Shown here one piece after another: positions 1-7,527 of a stretch of DNA of 19,715 bases (positions are counted from its first letter, which is position 1; every line of letters begins with the position of its first letter). The position numbers and the translations under genes are program-made. Below the pieces are notes generated by a model that was not told where the DNA came from, did no database searches, and saw only the letters and a list, made by a program, of their open reading frames with translations. This stretch comes from DASPKS01 sp035628035. GTDB lineage: Bacteria > Bacteroidota > Rhodothermia > Rhodothermales > Rubricoccaceae. Location: NCBI GenBank assembly GCA_035628035.1, contig DASPKS010000024.1, positions 1 through 19,715 of the forward strand. The letters are read 5' to 3'.

Positions 1-1
1 T

Positions 2-1123
2 GTCACGGTGGTCTACGGCTCGGACTTCAGCGTCGCAGGGTATCGCGACGCCGAGTTCGGGACTACGTTCGCGTGGGATACGGATCTCCTGAGCGGCTAC
101 ACCCCTGTCTTCCTCGCGCGGGAGGGGGGCGGCGACGGGGCTCCCGAGGCCCTCCGCGCGGGAGGTCTCCGCGCCGCTGTGGAGAAGGCATGCCCGGCGG
201 CGATCCTGCTGACCGGGTACGGGCTCCGCTTCCACCGTGCGGCGTGGCGTGCCGCGCGGCAGACCGGATGCCCCCTCCTCCTACGGGGGGAAACCACGGA
301 CCACGCCGTCGTCCGCTCGCCCTGGAAGGCGGCCGCCCGGGACGCCTGGCTGCGCAGGCAGTACGCCGTACTCGGCGGGGCGCTCTACATCGGCCACCGC
401 TCCCAGCAGCACTACGAGCGGCTCGGCGTGCCCCGCGAGCGAATGACCTTCTCGCCCTACTGCGTGGACGTACGGCCCTTCCGGCCCAGCGAGCGGGATC
501 GCGCGGCCCTCCGAGGGCCGACCCGCGCCGCGCTCCGCATCCCGGAGGGGCGCGTCGTGCTGCTCTACAGCGGCAAGCTGTCCGAGCGCAAAGGGGTGGA
601 CCTCGTCCCGGAGGCCGTGGCGCAGCTGCCCGCCGACGTGCGGGAGCGCATCACCGTCCTCTGGCTGGGCGACGGGGCGCTCCGGGGCCCGCTCGAAGCG
701 CGGGCCGAGGCGCTCGGCCTCGACGTGCGCTTCGTAGGCTTCCAACCCCAGCGCGCGCTCAGCCCGTACTACCACGCCGGCGACGCGCTCGTACTGCCGA
801 GTCGGCGCGGCGAGACGTGGGGGCTGGTCGTCAACGAGGCCCTGCACCACGGGCTGCCATGCGTGACCACGGAGCAGGTGGGGAGTGTACCGGACCTCGT
901 CGTGCCCGGCGAGACGGGCGAGGTCGTCTCCGCCGACTCGGCGCCAGCGCTGGCTTACGGGCTGAGCCGCGGCCTCGCCTGGTGGCGAGACGACCCGGCG
1001 GTGCGCGCGCGCTGCCGTGCCCAGGTAGAGCCCTACTCGGTCGAAGCGGCGGCGCGAGGGGTCGTCTCGGCCTTCGAGTCCGCCCTGTCATCCCAATGGA
1101 GTACGCAGCGAGCCCTCGCGTAG
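2..1123 (+). CDS. Glycosyltransferase family 4 protein, 5' end cut by window
   Basis: This is a GT-B fold glycosyltransferase expected to transfer a sugar from a nucleotide-sugar donor during surface glycan assembly at the cytoplasmic face of the membrane. The reading frame is open to the first base, and a Val-Thr precedes the GTG at 8, so the true start lies upstream. The visible N-terminal part holds the block YGSDFS followed by D-x-EFG and WD-x-x-LLSGY, an arrangement I associate with one GT4 subgroup. The donor-binding half starts at LYSGKLSERKGVD and carries ETWGLVVNEAL, the E-x7-E-like motif of GT4 enzymes, then GLPCVTT and a final helix. About 373 residues are present, so only a short N-terminal piece is missing. 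The next gene starts 28 bp before its stop. The family call is firm; the sugar and acceptor cannot be read from sequence. Confidence 0.85.
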   Translation, partial: VTVVYGSDFSVAGYRDAEFGTTFAWDTDLLSGYTPVFLAREGGGDGAPEALRAGGLRAAVEKACPAAILLTGYGLRFHRAAWRAARQTGCPLLLRGETTDHAVVRSPWKAAARDAWLRRQYAVLGGALYIGHRSQQHYERLGVPRERMTFSPYCVDVRPFRPSERDRAALRGPTRAALRIPEGRVVLLYSGKLSERKGVDLVPEAVAQLPADVRERITVLWLGDGALRGPLEARAEALGLDVRFVGFQPQRALSPYYHAGDALVLPSRRGETWGLVVNEALHHGLPCVTTEQVGSVPDLVVPGETGEVVSADSAPALAYGLSRGLAWWRDDPAVRARCRAQVEPYSVEAAARGVVSAFESALSSQWSTQRALA

Positions 1124-2187
1124 CCCTCCCCGGCGCGCCCCCGCGCAAGGTCGCAGGGGAGCGCGCGAAGCCCACGTTGATTGTGGGTCTTGCTGGGGGG
1201 ACCCACGTCGGTGAGAGCCTGCTGCGGTCACTTCAGCAGCAGGACGAGCGGGGCGATCTCCTCGCCGCGGACGCCGCTTTCCAGGGGCCGTCCTGGCAGC
1301 GCCGGTTCCACTGGTATCTCCGGGGGCGACGCCCGGCTCGGCTGGCTCCTTTCAGTCAACATGTGGTCGAGGCGGCGCGCCGATCCGGGACGGCCGTGCT
1401 GCTCTCTACCGGCATCGCCCCCGTCTCGGCCGAGGCTCTGAAGGCGCTCCGACGCGAAGGCGTGCGCCTCGTCAACTTCTCGACGGACGACCCCTGGAAC
1501 CCGCGCCACCGCGCGGGATGGTTTCTGAAGGCGCTCCCACACTACGACGTCGTCTTTACGACACGCATGGCCAACGTCGAGGACTTCCGCCGCCACGGCG
1601 TGCGCGACGTCCAGTACCTGCCCTTCGGCTACGACCCCCGCCACTGCGTCGGGCCGGAGCCGGACGAGGCGGAGCGGGAGCGCCTCGCCTGCGACGTGCT
1701 CTTCGTCGGAGGTGCAGACCGGGACCGCGCCCCGGTGGTCCGCGCGCTCGTCCGTGCCGGGCTCGACGTGGCCCTTTATGGGGGCTACTGGGAGCGCCAC
1801 GCCGACCTCCGCGCGGTGAGCCGCGGGATCGGAACACCCGACGCCGTCCGCCGGGCTACCCTTGCCGCCCGCGTCGTGCTCGTCCTCGTCCGGCGGGCCA
1901 ACCGTGACGGGCATACGATGCGCTCCGTGGAGGCCGGCGCCATCGGGGCGTGCCTCCTCGTGGAGGACACCGTCGAGCACCGTGCGCTCTATGGCCCCGA
2001 AGGCGAGGCCGCCGTCTACTTCGGTTCTGCCTACGAGATGGTGCAGAAGGCCCGCGCCCTCCTCGGAGCGACGGCCGAGCGGGAGCGCCTCGCCGCAGCC
2101 GTGCGGGAGCGCATCCGCGGTGGGGCCCACTCCTACGACGACCGCCTCGCCGTGATGCTCCGTCATGGCATAGAACACGCCCGTTGA
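1096..2187 (+). CDS. CgeB-like glycosyltransferase (Glyco_trans_1_2 type)
   Basis: This 363-residue protein resembles the CgeB/DUF3880-plus-Glyco_trans_1_2 family of GT-B glycosyltransferases, often found in spore-coat and exopolysaccharide loci. Residues about 26-32 form the first Rossmann strand (TLIVGLA). STDDPWN at 129-135 and the following D-VVFTTRMANVEDF to YLPFGYDP segment (151-181) are typical of the family. The C-terminal half has the VLFVGG strand (201-206) and the block RDGHTMRSVEAGAIGACLL (270-288), where the family binds its sugar nucleotide. The ATG at 1096 was chosen because it falls inside the end of the previous gene and leaves a normal length; the same frame stays open upstream only as a shadow of that gene. 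Its TGA overlaps the TTG start of the next gene. The specific sugar is unknown. Confidence 0.8.
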   Translation: MEYAASPRVALPGAPPRKVAGERAKPTLIVGLAGGTHVGESLLRSLQQQDERGDLLAADAAFQGPSWQRRFHWYLRGRRPARLAPFSQHVVEAARRSGTAVLLSTGIAPVSAEALKALRREGVRLVNFSTDDPWNPRHRAGWFLKALPHYDVVFTTRMANVEDFRRHGVRDVQYLPFGYDPRHCVGPEPDEAERERLACDVLFVGGADRDRAPVVRALVRAGLDVALYGGYWERHADLRAVSRGIGTPDAVRRATLAARVVLVLVRRANRDGHTMRSVEAGAIGACLLVEDTVEHRALYGPEGEAAVYFGSAYEMVQKARALLGATAERERLAAAVRERIRGGAHSYDDRLAVMLRHGIEHAR

Positions 2188-3380
2188 AGGTCGCCATCGT
2201 CGTCCACGGGCGTTTCCACGCCTTCGATCTCGCCCGGGCAGTCCTCGCGCGCGGGCACGACGTCGTGCTCTTTACGAACTACCCCCGCCGCGTCGTCGCG
2301 CGCTTCGGTTTTCCTCCGGAGCGCGTCCACAGCTTCGTCCTCCACGGCGTGCTCGCCCGCGTGCTCCATCGGCTTCGCCTCCATCGGACGCCCCCGTTCG
2401 AAGCGGGCGTGCACCGGCTTTTCGGGCGCTGGGCCGCGGCAAGGCTCCGCCGCGAGCACTGGGACCGGCTCCATGTGTGGAGCGGGGTGGCCGAGGAAAC
2501 CTTCCGGGCATCCCTCCCCGGCGCTCCCTTGAAGACGCTCATGCGTGGGTCCGCCCACGTCCGCACGCAGGCCCGCCTCCTCGAAGAGGAGGAGCGGCGG
2601 GTGGGCACCCCCCTCGACCGCCCGAGCGCGTGGATGATCGGGCGCGAGGAGCGGGAGTACGCGCTATCGGAGCGCATCCTCGTCCTGTCGTCCTTCGCGC
2701 GGCGTACGTTCATGGAGGAAGGGGAGCCGGCGGAGAAGGTCAGGGTGTACCCGCTTGCCGCACGCCTCGACCAGTTCCACGCTTCGGCCGAGGTCGTTGA
2801 AGCGCGCCGCGCACGCATCCGATCCGGGGCGCCGCTCCGGGTGCTGTACGTCGGGGCGCTTTCTTTCCAGAAAGGGCTTCGCGACCTGCTTGACATGGCG
2901 CGGTGCCTGCCTGGGGACCGGTTCATTTTCCGGTGCGTAGGGCCGCTGGCTCCCGAGGTCCGGGAGGCGGTGGCCCAGCGACCTCCGTCGGTGGAGCTCG
3001 TCGGGAAGCGGCCTCAGCACCAGCTCCCCGCGGAGTACGCCTGGGGCGATGTGTTCGTCTTCCCCACGCTCCAGGACGGGTTCGCCGTCGTGCTCGCGCA
3101 GGCGCAGGCGTCGGGGCTGCCTATTCTCACCACGCCGAACGGCGCAGGTCCCGACATCATCCGGGAGGGGAAAACGGGGTGGATCCTCCCGGTCCGATCC
3201 CCCAGCCGCTTCGCCGAGCGCCTCCGCTGGTGCGATGCGCACCGCGAGGCGCTGGCCGAGATGGTCGCCAAGACCTATGAGGTCTTCCGGCCACTCACCT
3301 GGGACGAGGTGGCTATCCACTTCGAGCAGGGCTGCGCTCCCCGGCCCTCGGAGCAGCCTGCTCAGCTACAAGAGGCTTGA
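2184..3380 (+). CDS. Glycosyltransferase family 4 protein (TTG start)
   Basis: A 398-residue GT4 glycosyltransferase. The N-terminal strand MKVAIVVHGRFHAFDLARAL-like and the GHDVVLFTNYP segment are typical of the acceptor domain. RGSAHVRTQARLLEEE at 121-136 and the later REEREYALSERILVLSSF stretch mark a recognisable GT4 subgroup of polysaccharide loci. The donor domain begins at VLYVGALSFQKGL and carries DGFAVVLAQAQASGLPILTT, where the usual second glutamate of E-x7-E is replaced by glutamine. The start is the TTG at 2184, which overlaps the upstream TGA as TTGA. The frame is open further upstream but that part reads as a shadow of the previous gene. The stop overlaps the next gene in the same TTGATG fashion. 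Acceptor and sugar are not predictable. Confidence 0.83.
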   Translation: MKVAIVVHGRFHAFDLARAVLARGHDVVLFTNYPRRVVARFGFPPERVHSFVLHGVLARVLHRLRLHRTPPFEAGVHRLFGRWAAARLRREHWDRLHVWSGVAEETFRASLPGAPLKTLMRGSAHVRTQARLLEEEERRVGTPLDRPSAWMIGREEREYALSERILVLSSFARRTFMEEGEPAEKVRVYPLAARLDQFHASAEVVEARRARIRSGAPLRVLYVGALSFQKGLRDLLDMARCLPGDRFIFRCVGPLAPEVREAVAQRPPSVELVGKRPQHQLPAEYAWGDVFVFPTLQDGFAVVLAQAQASGLPILTTPNGAGPDIIREGKTGWILPVRSPSRFAERLRWCDAHREALAEMVAKTYEVFRPLTWDEVAIHFEQGCAPRPSEQPAQLQEA

Positions 3381-4738
3381 TGACGCCCTCACCTTTCTTC
3401 GATCTGCCTGTCCTTGTCGCCCTCTGGGTAGGGATCAGCCTCGCCCTGGTGTTGCTGGCGGTCCGTCGGAGGATGGCCGGTCTCACCGTCGGGTTTGTGG
3501 TGGGGCTCTCGCTGCTCCATGTTTTCGGGGCCTTCATCCATACGCTCCCCTGGAATCCCTTCCGGGACTCGGAAACGACAGCCACCGGGTTTTCGGTGAG
3601 CTTCATCGGGCTGGTGGGGTTTGCAATCGGGAACGCCCTCCTCTCGCCCCACCTTCTCCGGGGGCGCCGCCCCAGGTCTCCGGTTTCTTTAACGGGCGGA
3701 GCATCGGCTACGAGGATCTGTTTCACCGTGGGCGTCGCGGCGTATCTCCTGTCGTTCACGCCGGCGATGTCGCTGCCCTCGGCCGGCGCCGTGCTCTCGG
3801 TGGGGCAGCAGCTCGTTCTCGTCGGGTTCTGCCTGCTCTGCTGGCAGGCCCTCCGGCGCGGGGAGTGGCGCCGCTTCTGGCTGCTCCTCGCCGCCACTCT
3901 CAGCTTCCCCCTCTTCACGCTCCTCGCGCAGGGGTTCCTCGGCTTCGGCGCCATGGCCATGGCGACGGTAGTAGCGTTCGCCTCCAGCGTGTACCGCCCG
4001 CGGTGGCACATGGCTATGCTCGCACTTGTGCTCGGCTACGCCGGCGTGGCGGTGTTCACCGCGTACATGGCCAACCGGAGCGAGATCCGCTCGGCCGTCT
4101 GGGGGGGGCTGCCGCTGGGCACGCGGCTCGGGGAAGTGGCCACCACGGTTTCGGGCATCAAGCCCATCAGCTTCCGCGATGAGGACCTGCTCAACGCCGT
4201 CGAGGGGCGGCTGAACCAGAACATCCTCGTGGGGACCGCGGTCGAGCACACCCGTATGACGGGCCGGTACGCAGACGGGGAGACGATCTGGATGGCGGTC
4301 CTAGCCCTCGTGCCTCGCGCGCTGTGGCCCGGCAAGCCGGTCGCCGCGGGGAGCATGGACCTCGTGTCCGAATACACGGGCCTCACGTTTGCCTACGGCA
4401 CCAGCGTGGGACTCGGGATCATCCTCGAGCTCTACATCAACTTCCGCAACGTCGGCGTGCTCCTAGGGTGCCTCCTGCTGGGACTGTTCGTAGGCGTCCT
4501 CGACCGCCGCGCGCGGCAGCAGTTGGATGCCGGGGATGTGCTGGGCTTCGTGCAGTGGTTTCTTCCGGGGCTGCCGCTGCTCAACGTGGGTGGCTCGCTC
4601 GTCGAGATGAGCGCGGCCGTAGCTGCGGCCTGCCTTCTCACCTTCGCCCTCCGGCACTTCGTGAACCCGAGGGGTTCGCAGGCGGTACCGCGGGCGCGGG
4701 CCCCCCGGCGTGTGGTGTCGGAGGGGTCCCCGGTTTGA
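3380..4738 (+). CDS. Wzy-like O-antigen polymerase/ligase membrane protein
   Basis: A polytopic inner-membrane protein of 452 residues with about 10-11 predicted membrane segments (for example near 9-28, 34-55, 71-89, 112-129, 137-156, 166-186, 187-203, 211-230, 343-375 and 391-425). A long polar loop lies at about 231-300. The block RLNQN at 277-281, GETIWMAVLALVPRALWPGKP at 300-320 and the following SEYTGL and GTSVGLGIILELYINF resemble polymerases/ligases of exopolysaccharide and exosortase-linked loci. Role by inference: polymerisation of lipid-linked repeat units, or ligation, on the periplasmic side. The start is the ATG at 3380, whose A is also the last base of the preceding TGA; a TTG at 3377 is the alternative. 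It ends at 4738 in a TGATG overlap with the next gene. Wzy proteins diverge strongly, so polymerase versus ligase is undecided. Confidence 0.75.
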   Translation: MTPSPFFDLPVLVALWVGISLALVLLAVRRRMAGLTVGFVVGLSLLHVFGAFIHTLPWNPFRDSETTATGFSVSFIGLVGFAIGNALLSPHLLRGRRPRSPVSLTGGASATRICFTVGVAAYLLSFTPAMSLPSAGAVLSVGQQLVLVGFCLLCWQALRRGEWRRFWLLLAATLSFPLFTLLAQGFLGFGAMAMATVVAFASSVYRPRWHMAMLALVLGYAGVAVFTAYMANRSEIRSAVWGGLPLGTRLGEVATTVSGIKPISFRDEDLLNAVEGRLNQNILVGTAVEHTRMTGRYADGETIWMAVLALVPRALWPGKPVAAGSMDLVSEYTGLTFAYGTSVGLGIILELYINFRNVGVLLGCLLLGLFVGVLDRRARQQLDAGDVLGFVQWFLPGLPLLNVGGSLVEMSAAVAAACLLTFALRHFVNPRGSQAVPRARAPRRVVSEGSPV

Positions 4739-5775
4739 TGATCTGGCACACCGTCAACTCGCTCGACCCCTCGCACGGCGGCCCGAGCCGTACCGTGCCG
4801 TCGCTCGTGCAGGCGCTCCAGGCGGTGGGATGCCCCGCTCGGTTGGCAGTGTGGGACCAGGGGCGACCTGCAGCGCCGGTCGCTCCCAAGCTGCTCCACG
4901 ACCACGGGCTGTGGCGGCCGAGCAACCATGCGGCGGTCGGGGCCGCCCGCCGGGCGGGGGTCCCGCTCGTGATCTCCCCGAGGGGGATGCTGGAGCCGTG
5001 GGCGCTCCGGCACCGCCGGTGGAAGAAGCGCGCGGCGTGGGTGCTGTACCAGCGGCGCGACCTCCGCCACGCCGCGGTCCTCCACGTGACCAGCGAGGGG
5101 GAAGCGGAGAGCGTCCGGCGGCTGGGGTTGCGCAATCCACTCGCGGTCATCCCGAACGGCGTGGACCTCCCCGACGCGCAGCCCCCGCCCCCGCGCAAAG
5201 AGCTCCGCCGCGCCCTGTTTCTCTCCCGTTTCCATCCGAAGAAAGGGCTGCCGCTGCTCATCGAGGCGTGGGCACAAGTGCAGCCGCCGGGATGGGAGCT
5301 GGTCCTGGCCGGGCCCGACGAGGGCGGTCACCAGGCGGCCGTCGAAGCGCAGGCACGGCAGCGGGGGCTGAACGGGAGCGTGCGGTTCGCGGGTCCTGTC
5401 GAGGACAACGATAAATGGGCGCTCTATCGCTCGGCCGACCTCTTCGTGCTCCCCACGCACAGCGAGAACTTCGGGCTCGTGGTGGCCGAAGCGCTGGCGG
5501 CCGGAGTGCCGGTGATCACGACGAGAGGGGCTCCGTGGGCCGCGCTGGAAACGCACCGATGCGGGTGGTGGACCGACATCGGGGCCGCGCCGCTCGCCAC
5601 CGCGCTCCGCGAAGCCATCGCCCTCCCGGATGAGGCGCGGCAGGAAGCGGGGAGGAGGGGACGGCGCTACGTCGAAGCGAATCTCTCCTGGACGCACGTC
5701 GCTCGCCAGATGGTCGCAGTGTACGAGTGGACGATGCACGGAGGAAGGCGACCGGGGTGCGTCCTCGGGACGTAG
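4738..5775 (+). CDS. Glycosyltransferase family 4 protein
   Basis: A 345-residue GT4 glycosyltransferase. The N-terminal half has HTVNSLDPSHGGPSRTVPSL (4-23), the glycine-rich acceptor-side loop, then LLHDHGLWRPSNH (52-64) and VISPRGMLEPWAL (78-90), a set typical of enzymes from colanic-acid-like and other exopolysaccharide loci. IPNGVDLP at 138-145 links the two domains. The donor domain starts at ALFLSRFHPKKGLPLLIEA (159-177) and contains HSENFGLVVAEALAAGVPVI, the E-x7-E-type catalytic and donor-binding motif. The ATG at 4738 overlaps the previous stop by one base and gives a full-length family member; the longer upstream frame is a shadow of the Wzy-like gene. It is followed six bases later by the FkbM gene. 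Confidence 0.87.
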   Translation: MIWHTVNSLDPSHGGPSRTVPSLVQALQAVGCPARLAVWDQGRPAAPVAPKLLHDHGLWRPSNHAAVGAARRAGVPLVISPRGMLEPWALRHRRWKKRAAWVLYQRRDLRHAAVLHVTSEGEAESVRRLGLRNPLAVIPNGVDLPDAQPPPPRKELRRALFLSRFHPKKGLPLLIEAWAQVQPPGWELVLAGPDEGGHQAAVEAQARQRGLNGSVRFAGPVEDNDKWALYRSADLFVLPTHSENFGLVVAEALAAGVPVITTRGAPWAALETHRCGWWTDIGAAPLATALREAIALPDEARQEAGRRGRRYVEANLSWTHVARQMVAVYEWTMHGGRRPGCVLGT

Positions 5776-5781
5776 GGACAC

Positions 5782-6660
5782 ATGGGATTCCTCAACACGC
5801 CGCGGTTCCTTCTCACGCATCCGCTCTGCGCGCAGGATAGGCTGGGGACGCTCCGCCGCTATCTGGCCTGGCAAATACGGTCGCGACTAGTGGATGGGCC
5901 AGTGGTCTGCGGCTTCGTCAATGGCACTCGCCTCGCCATCCGGCGCGGGATGACCGGGGCCACGGGGAACGTCTACGCCGGTCTCCACGAGTTCGAGGAC
6001 ATGGCCTTCGTCCTGCATCTCATACGCGAGGGAGACCGGTTCGTGGACGTGGGTGCGAACGTCGGCTCATACACAGTGCTTGCGGCCTCGGTGGGTGCGG
6101 TGTGCGAGGCCTTCGAGCCCGGATCGGAGGCGTTTGCTGCCCTGCGGGTCAACCTCAGCCTGAACAACTTCGCCCAGTCGGTCCGCGCGCACCAGGTTGC
6201 GATAGGGCAACGGTGCGGGACGGCGGCCTTCACGGCCAACCTGGACACGTTAAACCACGTCGTCTCGGAGCCGTCGGAGTGTGCCGTGACCACTGTCCCC
6301 ATGGTGACGCTAGACGAAGTGCTCCCACCGGGTCGCCCCACGCTCATCAAAGTGGACGTAGAGGGCTACGAACCCGAGGTCGTCTCGGGCGCTGCTGACG
6401 TGCTCAGCCGGGAGGAGACGCTGTCGGTGCTGATGGAGATCAACGGAAGCGCGAGCCGCTACGGGTTCGCAGAAGGTGACCTCCTCGACCGGATGCGCGA
6501 GCATGGGTTCACGCTCTGCAGCTACGATCCTTTCACGAGAACGTTGGGAGCATCTTCGACTTCGCGAGCGGGCAATGCCCTATTCGTCAAAGACCGCGAG
6601 GCGGTACAGGCTCGGCTCCGGGAAGCGCCTCCTTTCCGGGTGTTGGGACGTGACATTTGA
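5782..6660 (+). CDS. FkbM family methyltransferase
   Basis: A 292-residue protein with a class I SAM-dependent methyltransferase fold of the FkbM type. The SAM-binding motif I is FVDVGANVGSY at 87-97, the acidic motif II follows at CEAFEPGSEAF (108-118), and LIKVDVEGYEPEVVSGA at 188-204 is the FkbM hallmark (IKIDVEG). FkbM enzymes are O-methyltransferases known from polyketide tailoring and very commonly encoded in polysaccharide clusters, where they are thought to methylate sugar hydroxyls. The ATG at 5782 lies six bases after the previous stop, with only a weak purine run (GGGAC) before it. There is no signal peptide or membrane span, so it should act in the cytoplasm on a glycan precursor. 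The substrate is inferred from context only. Confidence 0.87.
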   Translation: MGFLNTPRFLLTHPLCAQDRLGTLRRYLAWQIRSRLVDGPVVCGFVNGTRLAIRRGMTGATGNVYAGLHEFEDMAFVLHLIREGDRFVDVGANVGSYTVLAASVGAVCEAFEPGSEAFAALRVNLSLNNFAQSVRAHQVAIGQRCGTAAFTANLDTLNHVVSEPSECAVTTVPMVTLDEVLPPGRPTLIKVDVEGYEPEVVSGAADVLSREETLSVLMEINGSASRYGFAEGDLLDRMREHGFTLCSYDPFTRTLGASSTSRAGNALFVKDREAVQARLREAPPFRVLGRDI

Positions 6661-6690
6661 TGGGGGTTGTCCCAAGCCCTTCACCGACAG

Positions 6691-7512
6691 GTGACCGACA
6701 TTACCCCCCTCATCCTCACCTACAACGAGGCCCCGAACATCGGGCGGGTGCTCGACCGGCTCACGTGGGCCGACCGCGTCGTCGTCGTGGACAGCGGGAG
6801 CACTGACGGCACGCTGGGGGTCGCCGCGCGCTATCCCCAGGCCGAGGTCTTCCACCGTCCCTTCGATGACCACACGGCGCAGTGGAACTTTGGCCTCGAT
6901 CACATCAGGACCGAATGGGCGCTCACGCTCGATGCCGACTACGTGCTGAGCGAGGCGCTGGTGGAGGAACTCACCTCGCTCGATCCTGCGGCGCCCTACG
7001 ACGGGTATGAGGCGCGCTTCACGTATTGCATCGGAGGCAAGCCGCTGCGGGGCACGCTCTACCCGCCGCGGATCGTCCTCTTCCGCGCGAGGCGCGGGCG
7101 GTACGAGCAGGACGGCCACACCCAGCGGCTTCTCCTGGGCGGCCCCGTCGGCGCGCTTCGCAGCCCCATCTACCATGATGACCGCAAGCCGCTCCGCCGG
7201 TGGCTCGACAACCAGCGCGCCTACGCGGCGCTCGAAGCCGACAAGCTCCTGAGCACGTTGCCGGACCGGCTAGGCCGCGTGGACCGCCTCCGCCGGCGCG
7301 GATGGGTAGTGCCGCTCCTCACCCCGATCTACTGTCTCCTCACCAAGGGGCTGCTGCTCGACGGTCGCCCGGGGCTCACCTACACCCTCCAGCGGACCTA
7401 CGCCGAGGTCCTGCTGGCGTTGGAGCTGGCCTCGCGCGCGCACCCGCAGGCGAGCGAGGGGTCGCCCGTCGAAGCTGCTGCGCCCCTCGAAGAAGCACGG
7501 TACCCCGCTTAG
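6691..7512 (+). CDS. Glycosyltransferase family 2 protein
   Basis: A 273-residue GT-A fold glycosyltransferase. The N-terminus ITPLILTYNEAPNIGRVLD is the classic GT2 opening. VVDSGSTDGT (32-41) holds the nucleotide-binding aspartate, and LTLDADYVL has the D-x-D metal site at 81-83. The overall pattern, with HTAQWNFGLD and later QDGHTQRL, resembles the WaaE/KdtX-like lipopolysaccharide-core glucosyltransferase branch of GT2. Near 205-235 a moderately hydrophobic stretch may associate with the membrane. I chose GTG 6691 because the protein then begins just before the first beta strand; TTG 6667 would add eight residues with no family match. The gap after the FkbM gene is 30 bp from this start. 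The sugar is unknown. Confidence 0.83.
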   Translation: MTDITPLILTYNEAPNIGRVLDRLTWADRVVVVDSGSTDGTLGVAARYPQAEVFHRPFDDHTAQWNFGLDHIRTEWALTLDADYVLSEALVEELTSLDPAAPYDGYEARFTYCIGGKPLRGTLYPPRIVLFRARRGRYEQDGHTQRLLLGGPVGALRSPIYHDDRKPLRRWLDNQRAYAALEADKLLSTLPDRLGRVDRLRRRGWVVPLLTPIYCLLTKGLLLDGRPGLTYTLQRTYAEVLLALELASRAHPQASEGSPVEAAAPLEEARYPA

Positions 7513-7527
7513 CCTCCCATTGCTCGC

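Noticed and set aside
73..1095. Extension of the CgeB-like gene upstream to 73
   Set aside because: The translation is arginine/alanine/proline-rich shadow sequence of the first glycosyltransferase; family similarity begins after the ATG at 1096.
1228..2178. Long open frame on the minus strand opposite the CgeB-like glycosyltransferase
   Set aside because: High GC makes stop codons rare in shadow frames; the protein shows no family motif while the + frame has clear ones. The same holds for the long minus frames at 4432-5874, 7546-9135, 10387-12060 and 15777-17876.
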